Assembly: GCA_026786185.1 (NCBI GenBank)
Contig: JAJAYP010000057.1
Span: 1 to 46,970, forward strand
Reading direction: 5' to 3'
Source of the DNA: Gemmatimonadaceae bacterium
GTDB taxonomy: Bacteria; Gemmatimonadota; Gemmatimonadetes; Gemmatimonadales; Gemmatimonadaceae
DNA: 46,970 nt
The position numbers were made by a program, and so were the translations under genes. Position 1 is the first letter of the stretch; each line of letters begins with the position of its first letter. The notes beneath the pieces were generated by a model. That model did no database searches and had not been told where the DNA came from. It was given only the letters and a program-made list of their open reading frames with translations. Shown here piece by piece: positions 16,504-27,527 of the stretch.

Positions 16504-18183
16504 TCACCTCGACCCCATCGGGATGTTGATTCCCGTGCGAGCGGCCGCCGACCGGGCCGCGTCGTAGCCGGCGTCGGCATGTCGCGCCACCCCGATACCG
16601 GGATCGTTCGTCAACACGCGCTGCAGCCGCTCGCGCATCTCCGGCGTGCCGTCGGCCACGATGACCTGGCCAGCGTGGAGCGAGTTGCCGATGCCCACAC
16701 CACCACCATGGTGGAACGACACCCACGTCGCGCCGCTCGCGACGTTGAGCATCGCGTTCAGGATGGGCCAGTCGCTCACCGCGTCGGTTCCATCGAGCAT
16801 CGCCTCCGTCTCGCGGAACGGGGAAGCGACACTGCCGGTGTCCAAGTGGTCGCGCCCGATCGCGATCGGTGCCGAGAGCTCGCCACTCGCGACGAGATCG
16901 TTGAGCGCCACGCCGAATGTCGCGCGATCGCCCTGACCGAGCCAGCAGATGCGCGCGGGCAGGCCCTGAAAGTGGATCCGCTCGCGTGCCAGGGTGATCC
17001 AGCGGTGCAGATGCTCGTCGTCGGGGAACAGCTCCAGCACGAGACGATCCGTGCGGGCGATGTCGGCGGGATCGCCGGACAGCGCGACCCAGCGAAACGG
17101 ACCCTTGCCCTCGCAGAACAGCGGCCGGATGTACTCCGGGATGAAGCCGGGAATGTCGAACGCGTCCGTCACCCCGGCGTCGTGGGCGACGGTGCGCAGG
17201 TTGTTTCCGTAATCGAAGGTCACGGCGCCGCGTCGCCTCAGCTCCAGCATCGCGCGCACGTGTCGCACGGCCGTTGCCGTGCTGGCCGCGACATATCCGG
17301 ACGGGTCGCGCTGCCGCCATGCCGCTGCGTCGTCGAGCGAGACGCCATCGGGCACGTAGCCGCGCAGCATGTCGTGCGCACTCGTCTGATCGGTGAGGAC
17401 ATCGACGCTCACGCCGCGTCGCACGAGCTCCTCGAGCGCCGGCGCGGCGTTCATCGTCACCGCCACCGAATACGCTCGGCCGTCACGCCGCGCCTGCTCG
17501 GCCAACGCGATCCCTTCGTCGAGGGTGCTGGCCTTCGCGTCGCAATACCCGGTAGCCAGACGCTTGTCGATGCGCGACTCGTCGACGTCGAACGCGAGCA
17601 CCACCGCGCCCTGCATCGTGGCCGCCAGCGGCTGCGCGCCGCCCATGCCGCCCAATCCCGCCGTCACGACGAGGCGTCCGGCGAGCGAGCCGCCGAAGTG
17701 CATGCGCGCCACCGCGCCGAGCGTCTCGTACGTGCCCTGCACGATGCCCTGGGAGCCGATATAGATCCAGGAGCCGGCGGTCATCTGCCCGTACATCATC
17801 AGCCCCTGGCGTTCGAGCTCGCGAAAGTGTTCCCACGTCGCCCACCGGCCGACGAGGTTGGAGTTCGCGATGAGCACGCGAGGCGCACCGCGATGCGTGC
17901 GGAAGACGGCGACCGGCTTGCCGCTCTGCACGAGGAGCGTCTCGTCGTGCTCGAGCGCACGAAGCGAGGCAACGATGGCGTCGAATGCCTCCCAGTTCCG
18001 GGCCGCCTTCCCCGTCCCACCGTACACCACCAGGTCATCGGGTCGCTCGGCCACCTCGGGATCGAGGTTGTTCATCAGCATGCGGAGCGCGGCCTCCTGC
18101 GGCCACCCCTTGCAGGTGAGCGTCGAACCGCGCGCCGCGCGCACGACGCGAGCGCCCACCGCTCCAATCGCCAGCGTGCTCAC
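16504..18183 (-). CDS. hutU: Urocanate hydratase
   Basis: The 559-residue product hydrates urocanate to imidazolone-5-propionate with a tightly bound NAD+. Strong family segments include '[20 protein letters not shown]' near the start, the NAD-binding '[11 protein letters not shown]', 'TGYCDAKA' and the active-site '[18 protein letters not shown]' with its conserved cysteine. Length is normal for the family. The GTG at 18183 overlaps the hutH stop (GTGA). The track ORF to 18516 is a false extension over hutH. Confidence 0.97.
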   Translation of the reverse strand: MSTLAIGAVGARVVRAARGSTLTCKGWPQEAALRMLMNNLDPEVAERPDDLVVYGGTGKAARNWEAFDAIVASLRALEHDETLLVQSGKPVAVFRTHRGAPRVLIANSNLVGRWATWEHFRELERQGLMMYGQMTAGSWIYIGSQGIVQGTYETLGAVARMHFGGSLAGRLVVTAGLGGMGGAQPLAATMQGAVVLAFDVDESRIDKRLATGYCDAKASTLDEGIALAEQARRDGRAYSVAVTMNAAPALEELVRRGVSVDVLTDQTSAHDMLRGYVPDGVSLDDAAAWRQRDPSGYVAASTATAVRHVRAMLELRRRGAVTFDYGNNLRTVAHDAGVTDAFDIPGFIPEYIRPLFCEGKGPFRWVALSGDPADIARTDRLVLELFPDDEHLHRWITLARERIHFQGLPARICWLGQGDRATFGVALNDLVASGELSAPIAIGRDHLDTGSVASPFRETEAMLDGTDAVSDWPILNAMLNVASGATWVSFHHGGGVGIGNSLHAGQVIVADGTPEMRERLQRVLTNDPGIGVARHADAGYDAARSAAARTGINIPMGSR

Positions 18184-19703
18184 GCCGACCCTCCGACTCC
18201 AGTGGTGAAGTGGCCCCGCTCGATACCCTGCGCCAGCCCCATGATGTCGGGCGAGAGCACGCGGTCGCGCTCGAGCGGCGCCACGAGCTCCCGTACCAGG
18301 CGACGCCCGTGCTCCGCGCCGCGGCCTGCGCGCAGTGGCAGACGGTAGTCCAGCCCCTGAGCGGCGCACATCAACTCGATGGCGAGCACGTGCCGGACGT
18401 TGTGCACGATGCGGCGGAGTTTCCACGCGGCGCCCATCGCCATGGGCACGACGTCCTCCTTGTTGCCATCCGTCGGGATGGTGTCCACGCTCGCCGGATG
18501 CGACAGGACCTTGCATTCACTCGCCAGCGACGCCGCGGTCACCTGCGCCATCATGAAGCCGGAGTTCACGCCCGCATCCATCGTCAGGAAGGGCGGCAGG
18601 CCCTGATTGAGATCTGGATGGACGAGCCGGTCGATCCGTCGCTCGGACATCGTGGCGAGATTGGTGAGGGCGATCGCCATGAAGTCGAGCGCCATGGCGA
18701 CGGCCTGTCCGTGAAAGTTGCCGCCGCTCAACAGCTCGCTGGTCTCCGCGAAGACGAGCGGGTTGTCCGTGGCGGCGTTGAGCTCGCGACCAATGACCCC
18801 CGCGCAGAAATCGATGGCGTCCAGCACGGGGCCGTGGACCTGCGGCATGCAGCGCAGCGCGTACGGATCCTGGACGCGGGGATCGTTGTCACGATGCGAC
18901 TCGCGTATCTCGCTCTCGCGCAGGAGCGACCGCAGCAGCGCAGCGCTCGCCGCCTGGCCGAGTTGGCCGCGCGCATCCTGGATCCGCGAATCGAAGGCGA
19001 CGGGGGTGCCGAGCAGCGCCTCGAGCGTCATGGCGCCGGCGAGGTGCGCGACCTGCCAGAGCCGGTGTGCATCCACCACGGCAAGCGCCGCGATCGCGGT
19101 GTGTGCCTGCGTCCCATTGATGAGGGTGATGCCTTCCTTCGGACCGAGCTGCACGGGCTGGAGCCCAGCGGACGCAAGCATCGTCGCCGCGTCGGCGCGC
19201 TGGGCGCCCCGATGGAGGTCGCCTTCGCCGATCAGCGCCAGCGCGAGGTGCGCGAGTGGCGCGAGGTCGCCGCTCGCGCCGACGCTGCCCTGCTCCGGGA
19301 TCGGCGGATAGAGCCCGGCGTTGAGCATATCGATGAGTAACTCGACGAGCGCAGGCCTGGCGCCTGAATATCCCTTGGCGATGACGTTGGCGCGGAGAAG
19401 CATCATCGCCCGCGCTTCACGCTCCGGCAGCAGCGCGCCGACCCCGGCCGCGTGGCTGCGCACGAGATTGACCTGCAGCTCACCGAGGCGGGCGCGCGGA
19501 ATGGAGACGTCGGACAGCTTGCCGAACCCGGTCGTGACACCGTAGGCGACGGCGTTGCTCTCGACCAGCGCTGACACGACTTCGTGCGCGCGCAACATGC
19601 GGAGTCGAGCGGCTGGCGCGAGCTCGACCACCGCGCCGTCCGCGACCGCCACGACGTCGTCGAGAGAGAGAGACTGTCCGTCCAGCATCACGGCGGTCGG
19701 CAT
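18180..19703 (-). CDS. hutH: Histidine ammonia-lyase
   Basis: The 507-residue enzyme deaminates L-histidine to urocanate. The '[17 protein letters not shown]' segment contains the Ala-Ser-Gly triad that cyclises to the MIO prosthetic group. '[12 protein letters not shown]', '[10 protein letters not shown]' and '[13 protein letters not shown]' are also family hallmarks. The ATG at 19703 gives the usual N-terminus; the track start at 19733 is a TTG that adds ten unrelated residues. An AGGA lies 11 bases upstream of the ATG. It heads the hut operon. No hutG or hutF and no HutC-type regulator is present in the window, so the route after formiminoglutamate is not visible here. Confidence 0.97.
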   Translation of the reverse strand: MPTAVMLDGQSLSLDDVVAVADGAVVELAPAARLRMLRAHEVVSALVESNAVAYGVTTGFGKLSDVSIPRARLGELQVNLVRSHAAGVGALLPEREARAMMLLRANVIAKGYSGARPALVELLIDMLNAGLYPPIPEQGSVGASGDLAPLAHLALALIGEGDLHRGAQRADAATMLASAGLQPVQLGPKEGITLINGTQAHTAIAALAVVDAHRLWQVAHLAGAMTLEALLGTPVAFDSRIQDARGQLGQAASAALLRSLLRESEIRESHRDNDPRVQDPYALRCMPQVHGPVLDAIDFCAGVIGRELNAATDNPLVFAETSELLSGGNFHGQAVAMALDFMAIALTNLATMSERRIDRLVHPDLNQGLPPFLTMDAGVNSGFMMAQVTAASLASECKVLSHPASVDTIPTDGNKEDVVPMAMGAAWKLRRIVHNVRHVLAIELMCAAQGLDYRLPLRAGRGAEHGRRLVRELVAPLERDRVLSPDIMGLAQGIERGHFTTGVGGSA

Positions 19704-19832
19704 CGACGCAATGTCCTGCGTGCGGCGCGACAATACAAGTCTCGGGGACGATCCTGCGATTCAGCCCCGTCCCTTTCGCATCGCACGGACCGCATTCATG
19801 CACGATGCATGCGATGCTGGGCGGCGATGACG

Positions 19833-22800
19833 CTAGAAGCCCTGGTTCTTGTAGGTGCTCTTGTGGTAATCGAACTTGAGATCGGGCTCTGCCTTCAGCG
19901 AGATGAGGAAGTTGAAGGAGAAGCTGCCGTTGGGCGACTGCGTGAAGGCGAAGATGGCGCGCCAGTCGTGGAGATCACGCTGCAACGAGACGATCTGGCT
20001 GGCGAAGTTCTTGTTCTCGAAGTCGTACGAGGTGTTCCAGGTCGCCGCCCAGTGCTGGGTGACGTTGAAGTTGAGGTTGCCGCTCAGCGACGTGGAGTTC
20101 GGATAGCGATAGATGGGCGATCCGATGAGGCCCGACGTGATGGGCACCACCGTCGTCGGATTCGTCGACTCGCGTGCGATGCACTGATCGTACACGCCGA
20201 CACGTCGCAGCTCCGCCGTGTTGAACTGCGTGCAGCGCGACGCCGCGGTGAAGTCGATCACATTGGCGCCGTCGGCCACCGGTCGCTGCCGTTGCGCGCT
20301 GAACTGGAACGACGCCTGCCACCCTTGGGTGATGGTCGGCAGGAAGCCCGCGTTCCGCGCCGCGCGCCCGGCCACCGGTTGTGAGGCGACCTGCCGCGCG
20401 TACCGGTCATCGCCGGGCGCCCGCAACTGGTCGGTGCTCGCCTGGCTCGGCGGCACCGCCCTGCCGAACAGCCGCGAGAAGACCGCGAACGGATTGGCCG
20501 TGTTGCTGAAGGAGAACGACGCCGTGACGCGCTCGCGAAACGGTGAGAACTTCGCCGAGTCGCTCACCGTCGAGCCCTGGAACAGCGAGTAGTCCACCCC
20601 GAGGTCGAGCCCCGGCAGCAGGTCCGACCGCACGGTGTAGTTGAAGTTCTGGGTCGTGAGCCCACGGATCGCGTCGCGTGTGTACCTGGCGCGCTCGAAG
20701 TCGTAGGACAGGGCGCTGAAGTTCAGCGACAGCAGCTTGAGTTTGTCGCCCGACTCCGGATTGGAGTCGTTGAGCGACCGCGTCTTCGCCTCGATGTTCG
20801 TCGAGAGCTGGAAGGAAAGCTGGTTCTGCTGGAGAGCGCCGAGATAGCCGTTCGGTTGGCCGTTCGAGCCGGCGCGCGTACGCCCGAGCGCCGCGAGATA
20901 CGCATCACTGACATCCGCTTTCGGCGCGTAGCTGTACCCGATCTGCGGAGTGATGGAGTGCCGAATGCGCGTGAAGGGACCGAACCCGCCGAACAATCCG
21001 AACAACGTCGGGGACGCCGACACGCTGAAGCTCGGCCGCTTCGACTGATGCACCCACCGCCCCCCCGTCCGCTCGTTGCGGATCCAGTAGGCCGACCCGT
21101 CCACGTTCGACAGCGACATGGACGCGGAGAGGTTGTAGTTGTTGCGAGCCAGCGCCGGCAGGGTGAACACCGGCGTCCAGTCGACCTGTGTGCCGTACGT
21201 CGACGCGAAGATGCGTTGTTCGATCCGCCCGGTGGTCACGTCCGCCACGAGCGCAGCTTCCGGAAAATCATTGCGGTGCGACGTGACCGTGAACCGGTTG
21301 CCGAGCGAGTAGCCGAAGATGGTGAGCGGCGTATCGAACGACAGGTTGCTGTCGTAGGAGTTCCGGCGCAGCGTGTCGCCGAAGATGGAATCGACGCCGG
21401 CAGGCGTCGTTCCGGACCGGAGCAGCAGCCCCAGCGATGACGGCTGGTCGATGCCCGTGACCTGATGCGACGTGTAGCTCAGGCTTGGCGTCCACGTCAG
21501 CCAGCTCCCGAGACTCAGCGGGCTGGTGTTCACGCTGAGGCTCGGGAAGGTCTGGTCGGTCTGGCTGCGTCCCGGCTGCTGGCTGCGCGATCCCCCCAGC
21601 GTGAAATCGGCCGGACCTACCTTCTGGTGATACGACGCCGATGAGCGGATCGTCGACAGGACGGCATACGGGTTCACGGTCGTCGACCGCTGGATCTGCG
21701 TGCTGCTCACGTAGTTCAGGTCCATGCGCAAGGAGCTGTTGCGCGTGAAGTCCTGTGAATGCCCCCAGCTCACCGCCGAGTTGCGCTGCTTGCCCTGGAT
21801 GGTGTACGCGGTGGCGAGATTGCCCGTGACGTAGCGCTCCAGCCACCGGTACCGGAACTCGCCGTTGTACCTCGTGAACGCGACGTCATTCAGGGTGAGC
21901 TGCCCCGCGGAGCTTCGCCAATCGAACGACGCCTGGGCGTCGATGAAGTCGCTGATCGCCCAGTAGTAGCCGAGTCCTTCCACCTGGCGGCGATAGGACG
22001 GGCTGTTGCGGACGATGTCGCTCACCCCGACGTTCGGGGAGAGGATGCCGCTGTGGCGCCCCCCGCGAATATCCTGGAAGAGAAAGGGAAGCCACAGCAC
22101 CGGCACATCGCCGATGTAGAGCACGGCGGGTCGCGCGACGACGAACGAACCCGTGCGCTTGATCTCCCGCGCCGCGAAGTGATAGTCGGGAATGGAATCG
22201 TCGCAGGCGGTGATCGTGCCATCCCGCAGATAATAGGTGGCGTCGTTCGCGCTCTTGATCGAATCACGCCCTGCCACGACGACCACGCGTTCCCCGGTGA
22301 TCTGCAGGACCTCGCCACTCTGCGGAATCGAGGTGCGAATGTCGCGGACGCTCGCGCGACGGGTCGCGATGTCGTAGGTCCCCGGTCCGCGACTGACGAT
22401 CGGCGCCTGCCCCGGTGAGACGAACACGCTGCGACCGGTGGAGTCGGTACCGACCCGGACAGCGCTCCCCGTCCCGCTGTAGCTGATCGAATCCGACTTC
22501 ACCAGCTGCGAATCGCGCTGGACGATGGCCTTCGTGGTGAGCTGGATGGCTCTCGTCACCGCATCGAACGAGATCGATTCGCCCTGATACTGCGTGACGC
22601 TGTAGCCCGGCGTGTTGAGCAGCCGGAGCATCACCGAATCCGGCGCGGCGAAGTTGGCCTTCCCGATCGTGTCGCGCACTGCCAGCGAGTCACCCCGCGG
22701 CCGAAGCGTATCGGAGCGCGCGCGGGGTACGGATCGGGGGGCCTGCGTCGGCCGGTTCACCTGAGCGACCACCGCCGGCGCCTGCGCCGCGAGCGCGATC

Positions 22801-22847
22801 GCCGCCAACACGATAGTCGCGCCCGGCATCCGGCGCCGACGAGTCAC
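19833..22847 (-). CDS. lptD: LPS-assembly outer-membrane protein LptD
   Basis: The 1004-residue protein begins with a signal peptide (about 1-29, ending 'APAVVAQ'). An OstA/LptA-like beta-jellyroll domain follows (about 80-240, with 'TTKAIVQRDSQLVKSDSISY' and 'TYYLRDGTITACDD'). Then come 'PVLWLPFLFQDIRGGRHSGIL', typical of LptD, and a long beta-barrel region ending in an aromatic-rich tail. LptD inserts lipopolysaccharide into the outer leaflet together with LptE. It is over 200 residues longer than the E. coli protein, mainly in the barrel. Only three cysteines are visible in the mature part, so the classic two-disulfide pattern is not complete. A GTG start overlaps the tatC stop. Confidence 0.88.
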   Translation of the reverse strand: MTRRRRMPGATIVLAAIALAAQAPAVVAQVNRPTQAPRSVPRARSDTLRPRGDSLAVRDTIGKANFAAPDSVMLRLLNTPGYSVTQYQGESISFDAVTRAIQLTTKAIVQRDSQLVKSDSISYSGTGSAVRVGTDSTGRSVFVSPGQAPIVSRGPGTYDIATRRASVRDIRTSIPQSGEVLQITGERVVVVAGRDSIKSANDATYYLRDGTITACDDSIPDYHFAAREIKRTGSFVVARPAVLYIGDVPVLWLPFLFQDIRGGRHSGILSPNVGVSDIVRNSPSYRRQVEGLGYYWAISDFIDAQASFDWRSSAGQLTLNDVAFTRYNGEFRYRWLERYVTGNLATAYTIQGKQRNSAVSWGHSQDFTRNSSLRMDLNYVSSTQIQRSTTVNPYAVLSTIRSSASYHQKVGPADFTLGGSRSQQPGRSQTDQTFPSLSVNTSPLSLGSWLTWTPSLSYTSHQVTGIDQPSSLGLLLRSGTTPAGVDSIFGDTLRRNSYDSNLSFDTPLTIFGYSLGNRFTVTSHRNDFPEAALVADVTTGRIEQRIFASTYGTQVDWTPVFTLPALARNNYNLSASMSLSNVDGSAYWIRNERTGGRWVHQSKRPSFSVSASPTLFGLFGGFGPFTRIRHSITPQIGYSYAPKADVSDAYLAALGRTRAGSNGQPNGYLGALQQNQLSFQLSTNIEAKTRSLNDSNPESGDKLKLLSLNFSALSYDFERARYTRDAIRGLTTQNFNYTVRSDLLPGLDLGVDYSLFQGSTVSDSAKFSPFRERVTASFSFSNTANPFAVFSRLFGRAVPPSQASTDQLRAPGDDRYARQVASQPVAGRAARNAGFLPTITQGWQASFQFSAQRQRPVADGANVIDFTAASRCTQFNTAELRRVGVYDQCIARESTNPTTVVPITSGLIGSPIYRYPNSTSLSGNLNFNVTQHWAATWNTSYDFENKNFASQIVSLQRDLHDWRAIFAFTQSPNGSFSFNFLISLKAEPDLKFDYHKSTYKNQGF

Positions 22848-23620
22848 GCCGGTACCTCGTGTGCCGCCGCGCTCTCCGCCGCCGCTGCCGCCGCCTTCTT
22901 CCGGAACACGATGAGAGAGAGGAGGATGCTCACTTCATACAGCAGGTACAACGGCACCATGAGCGCCACCGACGTGACGAACAGGTCGCCCGGCGTGATG
23001 ATCGCCGCGACGACGTACGAGCCGAGCAGCGCATGGCGGCGATACTTCGCGAGGAACTTCGGGGTCACCAGCCCGAACAGCGAGAGCAACAGGACGGCGA
23101 TCGGCAACTCGAAGACTGCGCCCATGGCGAGTACCATGCTCGTGACGAAACCGAAGTAGGCCGAGACGGTGATCATCTGGTCGAACGCCTTGTCGCCCAG
23201 ATTGAACAGGAACTTGAGCGTCAGCGGGAGCACGTAGTACCACGCCAGCGCCGCCCCTCCGATGAACAGCCCCACGACCCCCAGGATCACAGGGATGGCG
23301 ATACGCTTCTCGTGTCGATGCAGGGCCGGCGAGAGGAAGGCGTATACCTGCCAGATCAGGACCGGCAGCGCGAGCACGATGCCGACCATGATCGACGTCT
23401 GCAGCAGGATCGAGAATCCCTCGCCCGGCGCCGTGTACACCAGCTTTCGCCCGTGCAGGAAGGGCAGGATCGGGCCCTGCATCCATGTCAGCAGGTCGAA
23501 TCGATAGACGAGGGCGAACGCGATCGCGACGCCCACGAGCACCGCTCCGAGCGACCAGATGATCCGCCAGCGCAGCTCCTCGAGATGATCGAGAAACGGC
23601 ATTTCCCCCGTACTGCCCAT
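22844..23620 (-). CDS. tatC: Twin-arginine translocase subunit TatC
   Basis: The 258-residue protein shows six hydrophobic helices and the TatC signatures 'MPFLDHLEELRWRI' (cytoplasmic N-terminus that binds twin-arginine signals), 'FLSPALHRHEKR' and 'SYVVAAIITPGDLFVTSV'. It is the receptor of the Tat export system in the inner membrane. The C-terminus is alanine-rich. The start at 23620 is ATG; ATG at 23602 (MPFLDH) would shorten it by six residues. It precedes lptD with a GTGA overlap and follows cpoB by about 41 bases. Confidence 0.96.
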   Translation of the reverse strand: MGSTGEMPFLDHLEELRWRIIWSLGAVLVGVAIAFALVYRFDLLTWMQGPILPFLHGRKLVYTAPGEGFSILLQTSIMVGIVLALPVLIWQVYAFLSPALHRHEKRIAIPVILGVVGLFIGGAALAWYYVLPLTLKFLFNLGDKAFDQMITVSAYFGFVTSMVLAMGAVFELPIAVLLLSLFGLVTPKFLAKYRRHALLGSYVVAAIITPGDLFVTSVALMVPLYLLYEVSILLSLIVFRKKAAAAAAESAAAHEVPA

Positions 23621-23661
23621 TACGTCACCCGCCCTGCCGGTCGAAGGTTATTCGGACATGC

Positions 23662-24435
23662 TCAGAACGTTTTCAACTGCTCGCGCGCCAGCGACGCCTC
23701 GTCCGACCGCGGGTATTCCCTCACAATCCGCTCGAACGCCGCGCGCGCCTGCGCCGTGCGCCCAGCCGCCCGGATGGAGATCGCGTGCTTGTACAACGCC
23801 GTCGCGGCCTTGGGCGACGAAGGATAGCGCTGCACGACCAGCCCGTATACCGAGTCGGCCGCGACCTGGTTCCGCTCGGCGGCATACGTCTCCGCAATGT
23901 AGATCATGGCTTCGGGTGCGTCTTCCGAGCGCGGATACGTCCGGAGGAGCTCTTCGAACCCGCTTCGCGCCACCCTCGCACTGCCGCGACGGAGCTGGTC
24001 GAGCGAGCTCTGGAAGAGCTGCGCCGGACCCGGACCCGAGGGCACGGCACGGGTCGTGTCGCCCTGAACGGGAACGGGCGGAGCGGCCGCCATCTGACTC
24101 CGCTCCTCCAGTGACGCGCGCAGCTCCTGCAGCCGCCGTTGACTCTGGCCGCTCAGCTCCTGGATCTGGAGAATCTGTCGGCCCATCTCGTAGTGATCCG
24201 TTGCCACGGTGGATTGCAGCTTCGCGAGCCGCGCGCTCACCGCACGCACGGAATCGTTGGACTGGACGATCTGATTCAACACCGCAGCGACCTGTGCACT
24301 CCGGGCCGTGTCGGCACGAGCCGCCGCCGATTGCATCGTGCTCAACTGGGTCTGCAGCAGGAACACGTCGCGCTTGGACGCGACGCAGCCGCCGAGCGCC
24401 AGCACGGCCGCGGAGAGGAGGGCGAGTCGGCGCAT
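23662..24435 (-). CDS. cpoB: CpoB/YbgF-like Tol-associated TPR lipoprotein
   Basis: The 257-residue protein has a lipoprotein signal (lipobox 'LALGGC', Cys17), a helical coiled-coil stretch (about 25-115) and C-terminal TPR-like repeats ('LFQSSLDQLRRGSARVARSGF', 'YPRSEDAPEAMIYIAETY'). This is the layout of CpoB, which tunes peptidoglycan synthesis with outer-membrane constriction through the Tol system. The ATG shares one base with the pal stop (TGATG). Position at the end of tolQ-tolR-tolA-tolB-pal supports the call. Confidence 0.88.
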   Translation of the reverse strand: MRRLALLSAAVLALGGCVASKRDVFLLQTQLSTMQSAAARADTARSAQVAAVLNQIVQSNDSVRAVSARLAKLQSTVATDHYEMGRQILQIQELSGQSQRRLQELRASLEERSQMAAAPPVPVQGDTTRAVPSGPGPAQLFQSSLDQLRRGSARVARSGFEELLRTYPRSEDAPEAMIYIAETYAAERNQVAADSVYGLVVQRYPSSPKAATALYKHAISIRAAGRTAQARAAFERIVREYPRSDEASLAREQLKTF

Positions 24436-25049
24436 CAGTCGCGGGTCCGCACGAGGATACCACTCGCGCCGCGCACTTCGAACTCGGCGCGGCGATTCTG
24501 CTGATACGCCGACTCGTCGCCACCGGATGATGCAGGCTGCGAATCGCCCAGGCTCTGCGTCGACACGCGGTTCTCCGCCACACCCTTGCCGGTCATATAT
24601 CGCTTCACCGTCGCCGCGCGGCGCTGGCCGAGCGCCAGGTTGTACTCGGCGGTGCCGCGCTCGTCGGTATGCCCAGTGACCACGAGCGTGATGGACGGAT
24701 TCGCCTGAAGCACGGCGGATTTGGCGTCGAGCACTGCCGCGCCGTCATCGCGCAGCTGGTCGCGATCGTAGTCGAAGTAGACGCGCTGCGCGAGGATGTT
24801 CCCCATGTCGAGCTGGGCCTGCCGGTCACCCGCGGCATCCCGCGACGCGGCAGCATTCGCCGCCGCAATCGAGTCGGCACGGCGCTGCGCGGCTTCTGCC
24901 GCCTGCGCATCGGCGCGTCGCTGCGCCGCCGCGGCGTCTACGCCCGCCGGAACCGGCGTTGCCGCCGGAGTGACCTTCCGCCGGCATCCTTCGAGCGCCG
25001 CGAACGAGGAACAGGCGAGCAGCGTGAGGACAAGGGAGCGAGCATTCAT
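24435..25049 (-). CDS. pal: Peptidoglycan-associated lipoprotein Pal
   Basis: The 204-residue product has a lipoprotein signal with two candidate lipid cysteines (Cys13 in 'LLAC' or Cys22 in 'LEGC'). An Ala/Arg-rich coiled segment follows, then an OmpA-like domain: 'VYFDYDRDQLRDDG', 'VVTGHTDERGTAEYN' and 'RRAATVKRYM' contain the Asp and Arg that bind meso-diaminopimelate. Pal ties the outer membrane to peptidoglycan and to TolB. The start at 25049 is fixed by GGAG at 25056-25059, six bases upstream; the track start at 25244 lies inside tolB. The gene is 49 bases after tolB. Confidence 0.94.
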   Translation of the reverse strand: MNARSLVLTLLACSSFAALEGCRRKVTPAATPVPAGVDAAAAQRRADAQAAEAAQRRADSIAAANAAASRDAAGDRQAQLDMGNILAQRVYFDYDRDQLRDDGAAVLDAKSAVLQANPSITLVVTGHTDERGTAEYNLALGQRRAATVKRYMTGKGVAENRVSTQSLGDSQPASSGGDESAYQQNRRAEFEVRGASGILVRTRD

Positions 25050-25098
25050 GTACATCTCCGGTTGAGAACGAGCATCGCGCGAGTAAGCGTGACAGGAT

Positions 25099-26382
25099 TC
25101 ATGGTTCGCCGAGTCTCGGCGACCATGACGGCAGGCGGACCGACGCGCCGCGCGTGAGCTGTCGCGCACGGCCGCTTTCGGCATCGATGACCCAGAGTTG
25201 ACGCGTTCCCGAGCGATTGGACACGAAGACCAGGTGGCGGGCATCGGGCGCCCACGACGGATCGTCGTTACTGCCGTCGCTCGTCAACTGCTTCAGTGCG
25301 CGGTCACGCAAGCCGACCGTGAGTAGCTGGAACTGACCGTCGATTCGCGACTGGAACGCGACGAGCCGTCCGTCGGATGACCAGTCGGGACTTGCGCGAT
25401 ACGCGCTCTCGCCGACGTCGAGCGGCGTGAGGAGATCGACGTTGGTGCCGTCCGCATCCATGGTATAGATCTCCGGATGCCCCGCCCGTCCCGACATGAA
25501 GGCGATGCGACGGCCATCGGGGCTGAACGAGGGAGAGACGTTGTCGCTGCCTCGGCCGACCGAGAGCCGGCGTGCGGCGCCTCCGCTCGCCGGCACGCTG
25601 TACAGGTCGACGCCATCGTCTTCGCCGTGCGCGTAGACCACGCTCGCCCCGTCGGGGGTGAAGACCGGCGAGATGAAGACCCCACGTCCGCTCGCGACCG
25701 TGCGCCCGCGGCCGCCGATATCCTGCACGACGATCTGCGATGGGACGTACGTGGAATACGTGATGGTCCGGCCGTTGGGATGCCATGCCGCCGAGCCGGG
25801 TGTCACCGCGCCCGCCAGCGGCGACTCACCATGGCCATCGCTGTCGATGAGCCAGAGCCGGCCACCTCGCGTGAAGAGCACCCGGGTCCGCGAAATACCA
25901 CGCGTGCCCGTGAGCGACTGCTCGAGCTCGTCGGAGAGCCCGTGCACGGCCGACCGCCATGCGCGCACACTGGACGCGGGCGGCGCCACGTAGTCGCGAA
26001 TGAGCGCCGTCTGACGCGTCGCCACGTTGTAGACCGCGAGGTGCAGACCGCTCGGAGTGGGAGTCACCTGAATGGCCGCGGCCGCGCCAAGCTGAGCGAG
26101 CAGCGACCAGTTCGGCGCGCCGGCGCGCGCAACGGCACGCGATGCGGACGCGTCGAGGGGGATCACGGTGATCCGATCGCCGAGATCGAGATCGCGGCTC
26201 ACGATCGCCGCCACCGAGTCGCCGAGCGCGGTGGACACGGGCAGGACGACGACACCAGGCTTGGTCCCCGGGTCGTACGTGAGTCCGATGCGAACGCCGC
26301 GTGACGTCGTGTCCTGCGCCACCACGAGTGAGGGCGCTGCGACCAGCACTGCGGCGAGCACGCGAAAGAACGGCAGGTGCAT
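25099..26382 (-). CDS. tolB: Tol-Pal system beta-propeller protein TolB
   Basis: The 427-residue protein has a signal peptide (about 1-22, 'PSLVVAQ'), an N-terminal TolB domain (about 25-150) and a six-bladed WD40-like propeller. Repeated 'SPSFSPDGRRIAFMS', 'SPDWSSDGRLVAFQS' and 'DPSWAPDARHLVFVS' motifs mark the blades. TolB is periplasmic and links the inner-membrane TolQRA motor to Pal. It starts one base into the upstream stop (TGATG). Confidence 0.95.
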   Translation of the reverse strand: MHLPFFRVLAAVLVAAPSLVVAQDTTSRGVRIGLTYDPGTKPGVVVLPVSTALGDSVAAIVSRDLDLGDRITVIPLDASASRAVARAGAPNWSLLAQLGAAAAIQVTPTPSGLHLAVYNVATRQTALIRDYVAPPASSVRAWRSAVHGLSDELEQSLTGTRGISRTRVLFTRGGRLWLIDSDGHGESPLAGAVTPGSAAWHPNGRTITYSTYVPSQIVVQDIGGRGRTVASGRGVFISPVFTPDGASVVYAHGEDDGVDLYSVPASGGAARRLSVGRGSDNVSPSFSPDGRRIAFMSGRAGHPEIYTMDADGTNVDLLTPLDVGESAYRASPDWSSDGRLVAFQSRIDGQFQLLTVGLRDRALKQLTSDGSNDDPSWAPDARHLVFVSNRSGTRQLWVIDAESGRARQLTRGASVRLPSWSPRLGEP

Positions 26383-27112
26383 CAGCGGATCAGGCGAGGG
26401 TCGAAGCTGAAGATCACCGGGAGCACGTCATCCGGAAATCCGGCGGGAAGGGGACCGAACGACCGCGCCGCGGCTTCTACGGCACCCATCGCCTCGGTGT
26501 CGAAGGAGTACACGCCGGACCGCGTCGTCAGGCGGATGCCGGTCACGCTACCGTCACGTCGAATGAGGAATGCGACGACCGCCGTGACGCCGCTGCGCGA
26601 CGGCTTGAAGTTCACGGCGATCTGGCGCACGACGTTCTGGAGGTACCCGGGATACGGGAACTCGATCCCATCCACGCGCACGTTGGCGACATCGGCACCG
26701 CGACCGCCCTGCGGCCCGCCGCCCGCCGCCGGCGCCGGCGCCGGCGGTGCTTTCACGTTGCACCGCGCGGCGCCAGCAACCGGCGTGGCGGCCTTGACAG
26801 GCTTCGTGCGAACAGGGCGTTTCGTCCGGGATGCAAGTGGCGGCATGCGCGACGGATCGGGCGTGGACCGCGCTGGTACCGCGGGCGTCGGCGCCACCGT
26901 TGCCGGCGCAGGCGCGGATGCCGCTGGCGGCTGCACGATCCCGGTTTGACGCGGGCCCGGCGGCGCCGCGATGAGGCTGACTCGATACATCGGCGGGGCC
27001 GGAATCGAGGGAGCGCCACGCACGAGCAGGAACGCCGCGACGACGATCGCGTGCGCCGCCGCGGACGCCGCGATCGGCACGCGGAGCGACAGGGCCTGGG
27101 GCATCACCGCGC

Positions 27113-27116
<4 letters not shown>
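26382..27116 (-). CDS. TonB/TolA-like energy-coupling protein
   Basis: The 244-residue product has one N-terminal membrane helix ('IAASAAAHAIVVAAFLLV'), a Pro/Ala-rich periplasmic linker (about 50-140) and a C-terminal TonB-type domain ('YPGYLQNVVRQIAVNF', 'VVAFLIRRDGSVTGIRLT'). Between tolR and tolB it should take the TolA role, spanning the periplasm to pass proton-motive energy to TolB and Pal. The C-terminal domain looks more like TonB than E. coli TolA. A GTG start overlaps the tolR stop (GTGA). No gene symbol is given because TolA and TonB cannot be separated by sequence here. Confidence 0.85.
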
Positions 27117-27526
<410 letters not shown>

Positions 27527-27527
27527 C

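Noticed and set aside
19704-19832. Possible hut promoter and lptD terminator
   Set aside because: A TATTGT box and an eight-base inverted repeat with a long loop were seen, but no matching -35 or compact stem was found.
26726-26747. Perfect 22-base GC palindrome
   Set aside because: It is made of alternating Ala/Pro codons (GCC GGC) in the linker of the tonB-like gene and is best explained by coding bias.
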